Source: Chloroflexota bacterium | GTDB lineage: Bacteria > Chloroflexota > Dehalococcoidia > Lucifugimonadales > JACPQL01 | Direction of reading: 5' to 3' | Length of the DNA stretch: 33,830 nt | NCBI GenBank assembly: GCA_016190445.1 | Contig: JACPQL010000009.1 | Location: 1-33,830 of the forward strand | Part shown: one piece after another, positions 7,776 through 14,935 of the stretch | Layout: every line of letters begins with the position of its first letter | Numbering within the stretch: position 1 is the first letter of the stretch | Notes under the pieces: model-generated | Told to the model about the DNA's origin: nothing | Database searches by the model: none | The model's input: only the letters and a program-made list of their open reading frames with translations | Position numbers and translations under genes: made by a program

Positions 7776-7881
7776 GTCATTGCGAGGAGTCCGCCGGAGG
7801 CGGACGACGAAGCAATCTGGAGGAGGGGTGAACCCCACCACCAGATTGCCACGGCCCTCCTTCGTCGGGCCTCGCAATGAC
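7776..7881. repeat. Dispersed inverted-repeat element, family B (copy 1)
   Basis: This 106-bp element starts with GTCATTGCGAGG and ends with its exact reverse complement CCTCGCAATGAC. Internal GCAATCTGG/CCAGATTGC and GTCCGCC/GGCGGAC arms give a multi-hairpin structure. A half copy occurs at 28122-28177. It is non-coding and lies 30 bp after the acyl-CoA dehydrogenase stop. Confidence 0.75.
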
Positions 7882-7970
7882 ATTTTTTCAGCGGCGGCCC
7901 CATTGCCCACTAGGTGCTAGCGACCCAGGGACACGCCCGGGCGCTCCGCCCGAAAAAGGAGGCGGCCACC

Positions 7971-8711
7971 GTGAAGATCGTGCGCTTTGCCTGGGGGGAC
8001 GCGGCGCTCTACGGCATCCTGGAGGGCGATACCATCTACTCCCTCCACGGCGACCTCTTCGGCGAGTTCCACAAGGGCAAAGAGAAGTGTGCTCTGGGGG
8101 ACGCGCGCCTTCTGGCCCCGGTCCAGCCCAGCAAGATAGTCGCAATAGGGTTCAACTACCCCCGGCCCGACCCGATGGGCCCGCCCATGCCGTTCTTCAA
8201 GGTGCCCACCTGCCTGGTGGCCCAGGGCGAGCCCGTGGTCCTGCCACCGGAGACCCAGGACGTGGTGATGGAGGCGGAGCTGGCCGTGGTCATCGGGCGC
8301 AGGGCCCACCGGGTGTCCGTAGCAGAGGCCATGGGCTACATCCTGGGCTACACCTGCGTCAACGACATCACCGCCCGCGACATCACGCGGCAGGAGGGCA
8401 AGCCCATCCGCTCCAAGAACTTCGACACCTTCTGCCCCCTGGGCCCGGCCATGGAGACGGAGCTGGACCCCGCCGACGTCCGCATCGTCTCGCGCATCAA
8501 CGGGGTGGTGAAGCAGGATGGCCGCACCAGCCAGATGGTCCTCAACGTGCCCAAGCTGGTAAGCCAGTTCTCCCACATGGTCACCCTGCTCCCCGGCGAC
8601 GTTATTCTCAGCGGCACGCCGGGCACCCCACCCGCCATCCAGGCCGGCGACGTGATGGAAGTAGAGGTCCAGGGCATCGGCGTGCTCCGCAACCCGGTGA
8701 CGAGGGTCTAA
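7971..8711 (+). CDS. Fumarylacetoacetate hydrolase (FAH) family protein
   Basis: A 246-residue FAH-fold enzyme, the group that includes 2-hydroxyhepta-2,4-dienedioate isomerases, acylpyruvases and oxaloacetate decarboxylases. Metal ligands are visible as Glu101 and Glu103 in MEAELAVVIGR and Asp132 in CVNDITARD. The C-terminal block LLPGDVILSGTPGTPP is characteristic. The NYxxH histidine found in many members is not present (FNYPRPDPMG), so the exact reaction is open. GTG 7971 is chosen because AAGGAGG (7956-7962) is eight bases upstream. The gene probably handles aromatic or carboxylate breakdown products; the acyl-CoA dehydrogenase upstream could belong to the same catabolic group. Confidence 0.88.
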   Translation: MKIVRFAWGDAALYGILEGDTIYSLHGDLFGEFHKGKEKCALGDARLLAPVQPSKIVAIGFNYPRPDPMGPPMPFFKVPTCLVAQGEPVVLPPETQDVVMEAELAVVIGRRAHRVSVAEAMGYILGYTCVNDITARDITRQEGKPIRSKNFDTFCPLGPAMETELDPADVRIVSRINGVVKQDGRTSQMVLNVPKLVSQFSHMVTLLPGDVILSGTPGTPPAIQAGDVMEVEVQGIGVLRNPVTRV

Positions 8712-8863
8712 ACGCTGTTCGGAAATGCATTCCTGGGGGAGTGCAGAGGGGGTGTGCCCCCTCTGCCGGGGGTCTGGGGGGTCCCCCAGATTCATTCTTT
8801 TCCCCCTCTCCTTTGGCAAAGGAGAGGGGGATAGGGGGTGAGGATTTTCCGAACGGCCTCTAG
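8712..8863. mobile_element. MITE-like palindromic element, family A (diverged, inverted copy)
   Basis: Read on the minus strand it has the same order of parts as 3055-3195: a GGAAAATCCTC end, a CCCCCTCTCCTTTG palindrome, GAATCTGGGGG/CCCCCAGA, GCAGAGGGGG-loop-CCCCCTCTGC, and a GTTCGGAAA end. The sequence differs but the architecture is preserved. It begins immediately after the FAH-family stop codon and may also terminate that transcript. Confidence 0.6.
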
Positions 8864-9236
8864 ACACCACCCGGCTCGGCACACGCCCCGCACATCTCAT
8901 CCTTCTCCACGCGCTGCGAAGCGAGGGCCACGCCCGTCGTTCCGGAAGTCCGGGGTGAGCGGGCCGCCGCGCCCCCCTGGAGAGCTTGGACCCGCAAGGC
9001 AGCCAAACCTCAACTGTTTCTGGGCGCGGTAGCAGGGATTGGGCGGGTTCAAGGGGTTGAGCCGCGCAACACCTGCAAGCCCAAATCAGAGGTTCGAATC
9101 CTGCTTGGTGCGCCTCAGCGGACAGCACTCGAACTTTCTTCGGCCGGACGCGGTGCCCAGGCTGAGGCAACTGCTGGCCACAGATTCGTGACTCGACTGG
9201 TCGTCTGGTAAAACAGCTCATACGCTTTCTTATGCC
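8864..9236. other. Gene-free stretch with a tRNA-like fragment
   Basis: No convincing coding region is seen. Bases 9081-9114 contain GAGGTTCGAATCCTGC followed by TTGGTGCGCC, which looks like the T-arm and acceptor end of a tRNA. The 5' half and a matching acceptor strand are not found, and only three of five T-stem pairs form. It may be a remnant of an integration site. The adjacent toxin-antitoxin pair makes that reading attractive but unproven. Confidence 0.3.
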
Positions 9237-9584
9237 TCACAATACCAACACCTGCCGCAGCTTCGCCTCGATTCCGCGCATGTCGGACTCAACAAGTGCC
9301 CCCAGTCGCCGGGAGATCATGGATTGTTTTGTCGTTCTGATTATCCCCGTGACCACGGAGGGATAGAGGAGACCAGCCTCCTCCCACCTGGAGACAATAT
9401 GGTCGCCAATCAGAAGGCGGCCAACATTGCTCGTGATAGCTGCAATAATAGCTTCTTGCCTGCCCTGATGATAGGCATCTGAGCTTACCACCAGTGCGGG
9501 TCTGCGTTTCACACCGGTCTCCTCTGAGAACACAAAGTTGACCAGGACTACGTCTCCGCGCTTATACTGTGTCGTAGGCGGCAT
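9237..9584 (-). CDS. MazF/PemK-family toxin (endoribonuclease)
   Basis: A 115-residue protein with the MazF/PemK barrel signature: KRGDVVLVNFVFSEETGVKRRPALVVSSDAY at the N-terminus, a central IIAAITSN strand, and the SVVTGIIRTTKQSMISRRLGAL region. Relatives cleave mRNA when freed from their antitoxin. Its ATG 9584 lies inside the end of the upstream helix-turn-helix gene, overlapping by 23 bases, so the two are translationally coupled in the normal antitoxin-first order. Some PemK-like proteins are not toxic, so activity is inference. Base composition here is less GC-rich than in neighbouring genes, which fits acquisition by transfer. Confidence 0.82.
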   Translation of the reverse strand: MPPTTQYKRGDVVLVNFVFSEETGVKRRPALVVSSDAYHQGRQEAIIAAITSNVGRLLIGDHIVSRWEEAGLLYPSVVTGIIRTTKQSMISRRLGALVESDMRGIEAKLRQVLVL

Positions 9585-9852
9585 CCTTCTTGTTGCTCCA
9601 AAGCTCGGCCAACAGTGGGTCGCCAGCAGCGGAAAGCGCTGTCAAAGCTTCGATCTCCCGCTGCTCAGCCCCACTTTCCAAGGGCTGGGGCACCTTGTCC
9701 AAGTCCTCCTTGCGGAAGCGGCGGGTGCGCTCCTTTCCCAGAATGTGCGTGCGGAGACGGCCCTCCTTGGTTAGCTTGTAAATTGTCCGCCTTGAAACGC
9801 CAAGGTATTTAGCGGCTTCTTCCACTGTGTACCATTCCTTCAGTATCACCAT
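9562..9852 (-). CDS. HTH (excisionase-type) protein, putative antitoxin
   Basis: A 96-residue protein whose first 52 residues form a MerR/excisionase-like winged helix: WYTVEEAAKYLGVSRRTIYKLTKEGRL followed by a basic wing (GKERTRRFRKEDLDKV). The remaining 44 residues are acidic and unmatched by me; they could wrap the toxin. The start is ATG 9852, with AGGAG eleven bases upstream and the promoter at 9899-9928. The longer in-frame extension would lie across that promoter. The usual MazE partner is an AbrB or ribbon-helix-helix protein, so this pairing is atypical. Its likely jobs are repression of the operon and toxin neutralisation, both inferred from position. Confidence 0.75.
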   Translation of the reverse strand: MVILKEWYTVEEAAKYLGVSRRTIYKLTKEGRLRTHILGKERTRRFRKEDLDKVPQPLESGAEQREIEALTALSAAGDPLLAELWSNKKDAAYDTV

Positions 9853-9898
9853 AGGTGTTTCATCTCCTGGCAAGGAATTCTCCGTCCTTTCAGGGCAC

Positions 9899-9928
9899 AT
9901 ATTAGCACAAGAAAGCACACCGTGACAA
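9899..9928 (-). promoter_or_regulatory. Promoter of the toxin-antitoxin operon
   Basis: On the minus strand, -35 TTGTCA (9928-9923), an 18-bp spacer, and extended -10 TGC-TAATAT (9904-9899). The spacer region has GTGTGC and TTGTGC as near-direct repeats, a possible binding site for the HTH protein. Confidence 0.55.
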
Positions 9929-10115
9929 GCGTAAGATGGCAGAATCTGTGAAGCTGTCCAAGACAAAGAAGCGTTCAGGGAAGCTTACACGTGGATAGGC
10001 ACCTCGGCGGAGGCCCAGAGCGAGTGTCCGGCGGGCTAGCCCACACCCATGCCGACCTTACGGAACCATGACCGGTGTCATATAGCCGCTGGCTATGCGC
10101 CCTTTCGGGCCCGTC

Positions 10116-11105
10116 CTACCCGTGCAACTCCACCACGTCCCCGTCGGCCAGGGTGTGCTCGCGCCCCACCCGCTGGCCACCGAACTTGCCCGAGGGGCCC
10201 CACAGGACGGCGTACCTCATGCTTCGGAACTGCTTGTGGACTTTCTCGGCGGCCTCGCCCACGGTGCTGCCCACGGGCATGATGATGGGCTCGGTGCGCT
10301 CCGCCTCCCTGCCAGGCGCCTTGGTGTACACCCGGACCACCCGCAGGGTCCTGAACACCTCCCGTGCCAGCTCCTCCAGGCCCATCACCTGCGCCGCCGA
10401 AACCATCATCACTGGGAACCTCGTCCCGTACTCCGCCGCGAGGCGCTGGAACTGCGCGGCGGCCCCTGGGAGGTCCGCCTTGCTGCCCACCAGCACCACC
10501 CGCTTGGCCGGGCGCAGGCTGTCGGGGTCGGGCTCCTCGTCCCTGGCAAGAAGCTGAAAGCCCCACTCCTCCAGTTGGGCCAGCACCTGCCGGGCCTGCG
10601 ACGCGGCATCGGCGCCCAGGTCCGCCATCACCACCAGCACATCGCTGGTCCGAAGCAGCCCGTAGAGCCTGGTCTGCACCTCCCGGTCATTGATTGAGGG
10701 AGTGTCTACAAGCTGGATGCGCACATTCTCGAAGCGGAGCATACCCGGGACAGGCTCCTTGGTGGCGAACGGGTACGGGGCCACCCTGGCCTGGGCGCCC
10801 GTGGCCTGCGCCAGGAGGAGAGACTTCCCCGAGTTTGGCAGCCCCACCAGCGCGGCGCGGCCTGCGCCCTCCTTGGGCAGGGAGAAGGGCTGCGTTCGCC
10901 CTCCGCCACTCCGGGAGCCCATCTCCAGCTCCTCGGTGAGCTTGGCCATCCTGGCGCGCAGCTCGGCCTTCAGGTGGTCGGTCCCCTTGTGCTTGGGCAT
11001 GATGGCCAGCATCTCCTGGAGAGCGGCCATCTTCTCCGGGAGCAACCTGGCCTTGCGGAAGCGTTGCTCCGCCTCGTGGTACTGCGGTGGCAGGTTGGCA
11101 GGCAC
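10116..11105 (-). CDS. Obg/DRG-type GTPase with TGS domain
   Basis: A 329-residue P-loop GTPase. An N-terminal helical segment (PANLPPQYHEAEQRFRKAR, then EKMAALQEMLAIMPKHKGTD) is the hallmark of the DRG-like branch. G1 GLPNSGKS lies at 88-95, the switch region PFATKEPVPG near 112-121, G3 DTPS at 134-137 and a G4-like GSKADL near 210. A C-terminal TGS domain (about 260-329) ends in the typical HTLADGDVVELHG. Such proteins act around ribosomes, but this bacterial subgroup is poorly characterised. GTG 11105 is chosen because homologues begin at this point and GGAG is suitably spaced. It is transcribed divergently from the selenoprotein gene. Confidence 0.88.
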   Translation of the reverse strand: MPANLPPQYHEAEQRFRKARLLPEKMAALQEMLAIMPKHKGTDHLKAELRARMAKLTEELEMGSRSGGGRTQPFSLPKEGAGRAALVGLPNSGKSLLLAQATGAQARVAPYPFATKEPVPGMLRFENVRIQLVDTPSINDREVQTRLYGLLRTSDVLVVMADLGADAASQARQVLAQLEEWGFQLLARDEEPDPDSLRPAKRVVLVGSKADLPGAAAQFQRLAAEYGTRFPVMMVSAAQVMGLEELAREVFRTLRVVRVYTKAPGREAERTEPIIMPVGSTVGEAAEKVHKQFRSMRYAVLWGPSGKFGGQRVGREHTLADGDVVELHG

Positions 11106-11206
11106 CCTTGGATCTCCGACACGACTCCATCCCCTATTGTGGCCATACCGGGCCGCCGCGTCTAGCAGGCCAGCAGAATAGCTGCGCCAAACCGGCCCGA
11201 TGGTGC

Positions 11207-11212
11207 TATACT
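11207..11212 (+). promoter_or_regulatory. Extended -10 promoter for the selenoprotein-crotonase operon
   Basis: TGC-TATACT is an extended -10 element; no good -35 lies 17 bases upstream. A start near 11219 would give a leader of about 57 bases before ATG 11276. Confidence 0.45.
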
Positions 11213-11275
11213 GTCGGACGCCTGCCGGGTTGCCCACGGGTGGCAGCCTGGCACGATTCAACCCAGGAGACAGCG

Positions 11276-11779
11276 ATGGCACAGAGAGAGCCGCAGCATC
11301 GGCCCCATGCAGTGGATATCTTCGTCACGGGCAAGTACAACTGAGCGCAGTCCGTCCTTCTAGGCTTGAAGGATGAAGGTGTGCTGGATGTACCCGAGGC
11401 CCTGGTGCGGGCCGCGACCTCCTTTGGCGGCGGCGTGGGGCTCTCGAAGAACTTGTGCGGTTGTGTCTCCGCCGCAGCCATGGCCGTTGGGCTCAAGTTC
11501 GGGGACCTGACTCCAGTGGCCAAGGCCGCTGGCCCCGCCTACGCTCGCACCAAGGCGGTGGTCGAGAGGTTCCGCGAGAGGTACGGCACGGTGCTGTGCG
11601 GCGAGCTCACTGGCCAGTTCCGGGACTTCGCCAGCCCGGAGCGGGCCTACCGGTGCGGGGAGATCGTGGGCTTTGTATCCGAGCAGGTCAAGGAGATTCT
11701 CGCCGGCGGTGAGGAGCAGCCAGGCTGGCGCGAGGCATGGTGGGAGGACTACCTCTCTCGGCGCGACAAGATCAAGTAG
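11276..11779 (+). CDS. C_GCAxxG_C_C family redox protein, putative selenoprotein
   Basis: Translated through an in-frame TGA at 11342-11344, this is a 167-residue protein. ATG 11276 has AGGAG (11265-11269) six bases upstream. The first 22 residues end in VTGKYN; relatives continue with Cys-Ala-Gln, and here the DNA gives TGA-Ala-Gln-Ser-Val-Leu-Leu in the same frame. Four cysteines follow at 61, 63 (LCGCVSAAAMAVG), 108 (LCGEL) and 127 (RCGEI), the family pattern. A SECIS-like hairpin starts eight bases after the TGA. The family is thought to be redox active; its partner is unknown. The crotonase gene follows after 20 bp. The alternative is a nonsense-mutated gene, but the frame is intact on both sides. 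No selA, selB or selC is in this window. Confidence 0.8.
11353..11375 (+). promoter_or_regulatory. Putative bacterial SECIS hairpin
   Basis: CGTCCTTC (11353-11360) pairs with GAAGGATG (11368-11375) over eight base pairs, one of them G-U, closing the 7-base loop TAGGCTT. The loop guanines lie 19-20 bases after the last base of the TGA. Bacterial SECIS elements have a short stem just 3' of the UGA with a G in the apical loop at this sort of distance, where SelB binds. Confidence 0.7.
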
Positions 11780-11799
11780 GCCGCACAAAAGGAGGAGCC

Positions 11800-12582
11800 A
11801 TGGAGTACGAGAACATCCTGTACGAGAAGCGGGACCACGTGGGCATAGTCACCCTCAACCGGGTCCAGAACCGCAACGCCCTGGCCCCAGGGATGCAGGG
11901 AGAGATAAGGGACGTGCTCCAGGTCATGGCCGGGGACGACGACGTGCTTTGTAGCATCCTCACCGGCGCGGGGGACAAGGCCTTCTGCGCCGGGGCCTTT
12001 GTCAAAGACCCCAAGACCCACCACGCCGAGGGCCCGGCGGAGTACCTGGCCCGCGGCCCCAGCGCCCTGGAGGCCGTGGACCACTACCCCAAGCCCATCA
12101 TCGCCGCAGTCAACGGCTACGCCATAGGCGCTGGGCTGAACCTGGTCATACTGTGCGACATGGTCATAGCCTCAGAGAACGCCGTCTTCTGCTTCCCCAT
12201 GACCAGGCTGGGCATCGTCCCAGGATATGCGGGGGCGGTGCGGCTGGCCCACTGGGTGGGCAAGGGCAAGGCCATGGAGATGGCCCTCATGTCCCGCATG
12301 GTGGACGCCCAGGAGGCGTACCGGGTGGGCCTGGCCAACAAGGTGGTGCCCCTGGAGGGGCTGATGGCCGAGGCCACGGCCTGGGCCAGGGAGATCACCG
12401 AGCTGGCGCCCCTCTCGGTGAAGCTGACCAAGGAGGACATCAAGGCGGGGCTGGAGATTGGGATGGAGCAGACCGTCAAGGCCAACCGCCTCCGCTTCAT
12501 GGCCGCTGTGCTCACCGAGGACCGCAAGGAGGGGCACCAGGCGTGGCGGGAGAGGCGCAAGCCTGTCTTCAAGGGCCGCTAG
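11800..12582 (+). CDS. Enoyl-CoA hydratase/isomerase (crotonase) family protein
   Basis: A 260-residue crotonase-fold protein. The first oxyanion-hole region reads AFCAGAFVKDP and the second NGYAIGAGLNLVILCD, followed by FPMTRLGIVPGYAGAVRL. The two catalytic glutamates of true hydratases are replaced: Asn114 stands where GGGCEL carries Glu, and Met134 where FxxPE carries Glu. CoA-ester binding is therefore likely but ordinary hydration is doubtful; other crotonase reactions (isomerase, hydrolase, decarboxylase, dehalogenase) are possible. ATG 11800 follows AAGGAGG. It lies 20 bp after the selenoprotein gene in the same direction, so the two probably form an operon. Confidence 0.87.
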   Translation: MEYENILYEKRDHVGIVTLNRVQNRNALAPGMQGEIRDVLQVMAGDDDVLCSILTGAGDKAFCAGAFVKDPKTHHAEGPAEYLARGPSALEAVDHYPKPIIAAVNGYAIGAGLNLVILCDMVIASENAVFCFPMTRLGIVPGYAGAVRLAHWVGKGKAMEMALMSRMVDAQEAYRVGLANKVVPLEGLMAEATAWAREITELAPLSVKLTKEDIKAGLEIGMEQTVKANRLRFMAAVLTEDRKEGHQAWRERRKPVFKGR

Positions 12583-12602
12583 TGTAGTGTCGGTCAAATG
12601 AC

Positions 12603-12690
12603 TTGTCGTATCTCGCCACCCCGGCGAAAGCCGGGGTCCAGTGAACGCTCCTCTGGATTCCGGCCTCCGCCGGAATGACGGTGATGCGTC
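12603..12690. repeat. Palindromic intergenic repeat, family C
   Basis: Contains CCCCGGCGAAAGCCGGGG and TCCGGCCTCCGCCGGA hairpins joined by about 25 bases, ending near AATGACG. Similar CGGCGAAAGCCGG / ATTCC..GGAATGACG repeats are widespread in bacterial intergenic DNA. It sits 20 bp after the crotonase stop and may serve as a terminator. No other copy is obvious in this window. Confidence 0.6.
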
Positions 12691-12702
12691 GCATCATTGA
12701 TT

Positions 12703-12770
12703 CACAAGCTCTCAGGGTGAGCGGGGTTGGGTTGGGCCTTGTGTACGGTGAACTATGACAGTTGGTACTG
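12703..12770. repeat. Dispersed repeat, family D (partial copy 2)
   Basis: CAAGCT(CT)CAGGGTGAGCGG followed by GTTGGG and GGGCCTTGT aligns with 33636-33690 with scattered differences. It lacks the CATGGTGAGC half present in the other two copies. It is non-coding, and I see no gene between 12583 and 12874. Confidence 0.5.
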
Positions 12771-12874
12771 GTATGCTGAGCTTGGAGGCGGTGCGCGCTC
12801 GCGTCGGGGTGCCGAAGCGAAGAGGGGCTATTTGGTGAGTGGAAGTGCTTTCAGTTCGGCGGTGAGATAGGACA

Positions 12875-13594
12875 TCAGGAGAAGGCGAGCCCCTTCTCCT
12901 TGAGGCTTGCGAACTGCTGGCGCCCTATGATGACGTGGTCCAGGAGGGTGATGTCCAGGGCCTTGCCCCCGTCTATAAGCTGGCGCGTCACCTGTACATC
13001 CTCCGGGCTGGGAGCGGGGTCTCCGGAGGGATGGTTGTGCACCGCGATTATGGCTGGGCAGTTGTGACGCACCGCCTCCCTGAACACCTCCGCCACGCGC
13101 ACTGTGGTGCTGTTCACGCTCCCGCGGTACACCTCGGGCGTTCCCACCACGTGGTTCTTGGTGTCCAGCAGCACCACTCTGAGGTGCTCGTTCTCCAGCA
13201 GGCCCATCTCCGCGGATAGCAGGTTGGCCACGTCCTGGGGGCAGGTGATGGTGACCCGTGCCTCGGCCTGAAGCGTTACCAGGCGGCGCCCCAGCTCCAG
13301 CGCCGCCTTGAGCTGGGAGGCCTTCGCATCTCCCAGCCCGCGCACACCGCACAGCTCTGGATAGCTGGCTGCGGCCAGCCCCTCCAGCCCGTGGAACTGG
13401 GCGAGAAGTCGGCCCGCCAGGTTCAGCACGCTCTCCGTGGAGGAGCCGGTCCGCAGTACGATGGCCAGGAGCTCCGCGTTGCTCAGGTAGGCGGCGCCCC
13501 TGTCTCTAAGCCGCTCCCGGGGCCGTTCCCCAGGAGGGAGGTCCCGGATCATGGGGTGGTACTCTGCCGGCTGCGCCTTGCCACCGCTGGTCAC
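12875..13594 (-). CDS. radC: RadC family JAB-domain protein
   Basis: A 239-residue RadC-type protein. An N-terminal helix-hairpin-helix region ([14 protein letters not shown], then [20 protein letters not shown]) is followed by an MPN/JAB domain with the metal motif [14 protein letters not shown] near residues 180-193. Although long called a DNA-repair protein, the biochemical role of RadC is not settled. The stated GTG start overlaps the stop of the zinc-ribbon gene by four bases (GTGA), suggesting coupling. ATG 13552 ([15 protein letters not shown]) matches the usual RadC N-terminus and may be used instead. It follows the ribosomal protein cluster on the same strand. Confidence 0.93.
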   Translation of the reverse strand: MTSGGKAQPAEYHPMIRDLPPGERPRERLRDRGAAYLSNAELLAIVLRTGSSTESVLNLAGRLLAQFHGLEGLAAASYPELCGVRGLGDAKASQLKAALELGRRLVTLQAEARVTITCPQDVANLLSAEMGLLENEHLRVVLLDTKNHVVGTPEVYRGSVNSTTVRVAEVFREAVRHNCPAIIAVHNHPSGDPAPSPEDVQVTRQLIDGGKALDITLLDHVIIGRQQFASLKEKGLAFS

Positions 13595-13824
13595 GCCGCA
13601 CCTTCGCCCTCAGACTTCTCCCGGCAGCTCATGCATACGTAGTGGTCGCCCTGTTCCAGGGCGATGCCCCGGGGCACGTTTCGCTTGTGCTGGCAGACCA
13701 CGCACACCACAGCCTCCAGGGGTGCCTTACGGGTGGGCTCCTCCTGATGACCGCGGAACCCCTTGTAATCTGGGTCAAGGCGCTGCATCGCCTTGACCCG
13801 TTCCAGGTCCTTTCTACGGCTCAT
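13591..13824 (-). CDS. Small zinc-ribbon protein
   Basis: A 77-residue protein of unknown function. Two CxxC pairs, Cys41/Cys44 (CVVC) and Cys64/Cys67 (CMSC), are 20 residues apart and should bind one zinc ion as a ribbon. The N-terminal 35 residues are basic and probably extended or helical, suggesting nucleic-acid or ribosome contact. Its ATG is preceded by a GGGGGGCAGGAG stretch, and its stop overlaps the radC start. The position between rplL and radC and the coupling suggest co-expression with the translation cluster. I do not recognise a named family. Confidence 0.75.
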   Translation of the reverse strand: MSRRKDLERVKAMQRLDPDYKGFRGHQEEPTRKAPLEAVVCVVCQHKRNVPRGIALEQGDHYVCMSCREKSEGEGAA

Positions 13825-13929
13825 GCTCCTGCCCCCCAGGTAGCCGCTGCGGGGTGGCGGGAGGCGCTACAAGCCGCTGCACGACCGAGTTTTGCAGCGG
13901 AGTTACCCCCGCCCTAGGCGGGAAGATGG

Positions 13930-14322
13930 TTACTCCACCGCCGCCACGGCGCCCGCCTCCTCCAGCTTCTGCTTGACCTTCTGAGCATCATCCTTGCTCA
14001 CGGCCTCCCGGACCGGCTTGGGGGCGGCCTCCACCAACTCCTTGGCCTCCCGGAGCCCCAGGCTGGTGACCTCACGGACCGCCTTGATCACGTTGATCTT
14101 GTTGGGGCCGACCTCTTTCAGGATGACGTTGAACTCGGTCTTCTCCTCCTCAGCAGGGGCCGCTGCTGTGGCTGCGGCGCCTGCGGGACCTGCCGCAGCT
14201 ACTGAGACCGCGGCCACGGGCGCGGCGCTGACGCCGAACTCCTTCTCCAGGGCCTTTACCAGCTCCGAGAGTTCCAGGACCGTCATCCCCTTGATGGCTT
14301 GCAGCAACTCGTCCTTGTCCAT
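13930..14322 (-). CDS. rplL: 50S ribosomal protein L7/L12
   Basis: A 130-residue stalk protein that recruits translation GTPases to the ribosome. The N-terminal dimerisation helix ([28 protein letters not shown]) is followed by an Ala/Gly/Pro-rich hinge (about 33-58) and the conserved C-terminal domain [44 protein letters not shown], quoted here only as a landmark. ATG 14322 has GGAGGAG upstream. It is the last ribosomal gene of the minus-strand cluster; rpoB, its usual downstream neighbour, is absent. Confidence 0.97.
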   Translation of the reverse strand: MDKDELLQAIKGMTVLELSELVKALEKEFGVSAAPVAAVSVAAAGPAGAAATAAAPAEEEKTEFNVILKEVGPNKINVIKAVREVTSLGLREAKELVEAAPKPVREAVSKDDAQKVKQKLEEAGAVAAVE

Positions 14323-14389
14323 CGGTATCTCCTCCTCCTGGGTTCCACATTGGTATCTCAGATTACGTCTGTCAGGCTCCGGGGCGCCC

Positions 14390-14914
14390 TCAGCCAGCGT
14401 TCTCCTGGGCTACCTTGCGCTCCAGCACGGTGGCCAGGCCCCGCAGCGGGGCGCTCAGGACGTTCACCAGGCTGGCCAGAGGGCCCTGAAGCTGGCCCAT
14501 CACTCTGGCCACCAACTCCTCCCTGGAGGGCAGCGTGGTCAAAGTGGAAACCTCCGGGCCCGTCATGGTCCTGCCTTCCAGCACCGCAGAGCGCACCACC
14601 ATGGAGGAGCGCGTGCTGCGGATATATTCGAGCAGGGCTTTGGCGGGCTCCAGGGGGTCGCGATAGCCGATGACCAGGCCGGTTGGGCCTTCCAGCAGGG
14701 AGGCGATCTCAGGTTTCCCCGCCTGCTCGGCCGCCAGCTTGGTCAGGGTGTTCTTCACCACCCTGTATTCGCTCCCCGATGCCCGCAGCCGGCGGCGCAG
14801 ATCGCTGAGCGCGTTCACTGGAAGGCCTCGGAAGTCCGTGGCGATGACTATCACGGACTGGCGGAGCTTCTGGGCCAGGTCCTCCACCTGCTGTCGTTTC
14901 AGCTCTGTTGGCAT
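14390..14914 (-). CDS. rplJ: 50S ribosomal protein L10
   Basis: A 174-residue L10 protein that anchors L7/L12 dimers at the stalk base. The N-terminus [16 protein letters not shown], the [14 protein letters not shown] strand, [19 protein letters not shown] and the [12 protein letters not shown] block are typical. The C-terminal helix that binds L7/L12 ends the protein. I chose ATG 14914 because GAGG lies six bases upstream and it matches the family N-terminus; a start four codons earlier has no ribosome site. It is preceded by a leader RNA that should bind L10 and control this gene pair. Confidence 0.96.
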   Translation of the reverse strand: MPTELKRQQVEDLAQKLRQSVIVIATDFRGLPVNALSDLRRRLRASGSEYRVVKNTLTKLAAEQAGKPEIASLLEGPTGLVIGYRDPLEPAKALLEYIRSTRSSMVVRSAVLEGRTMTGPEVSTLTTLPSREELVARVMGQLQGPLASLVNVLSAPLRGLATVLERKVAQENAG

Positions 14915-14935
14915 ACACCACCTCACTCATATAAC

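Noticed and set aside
7917-9221. 434-codon minus-strand frame over the FAH-family gene
   Set aside because: Shadow of the FAH gene and the family A repeat; no motif.
9853-9966. N-terminal extension of the putative antitoxin
   Set aside because: It contains the -35/-10 elements and lies upstream of the HTH fold; ATG 9852 is preferred.
11366-11779. Shorter TTG-initiated version of the C_GCAxxG_C_C protein
   Set aside because: The TTG lies within the SECIS-like hairpin, has no ribosome site, and would remove the first redox residue.
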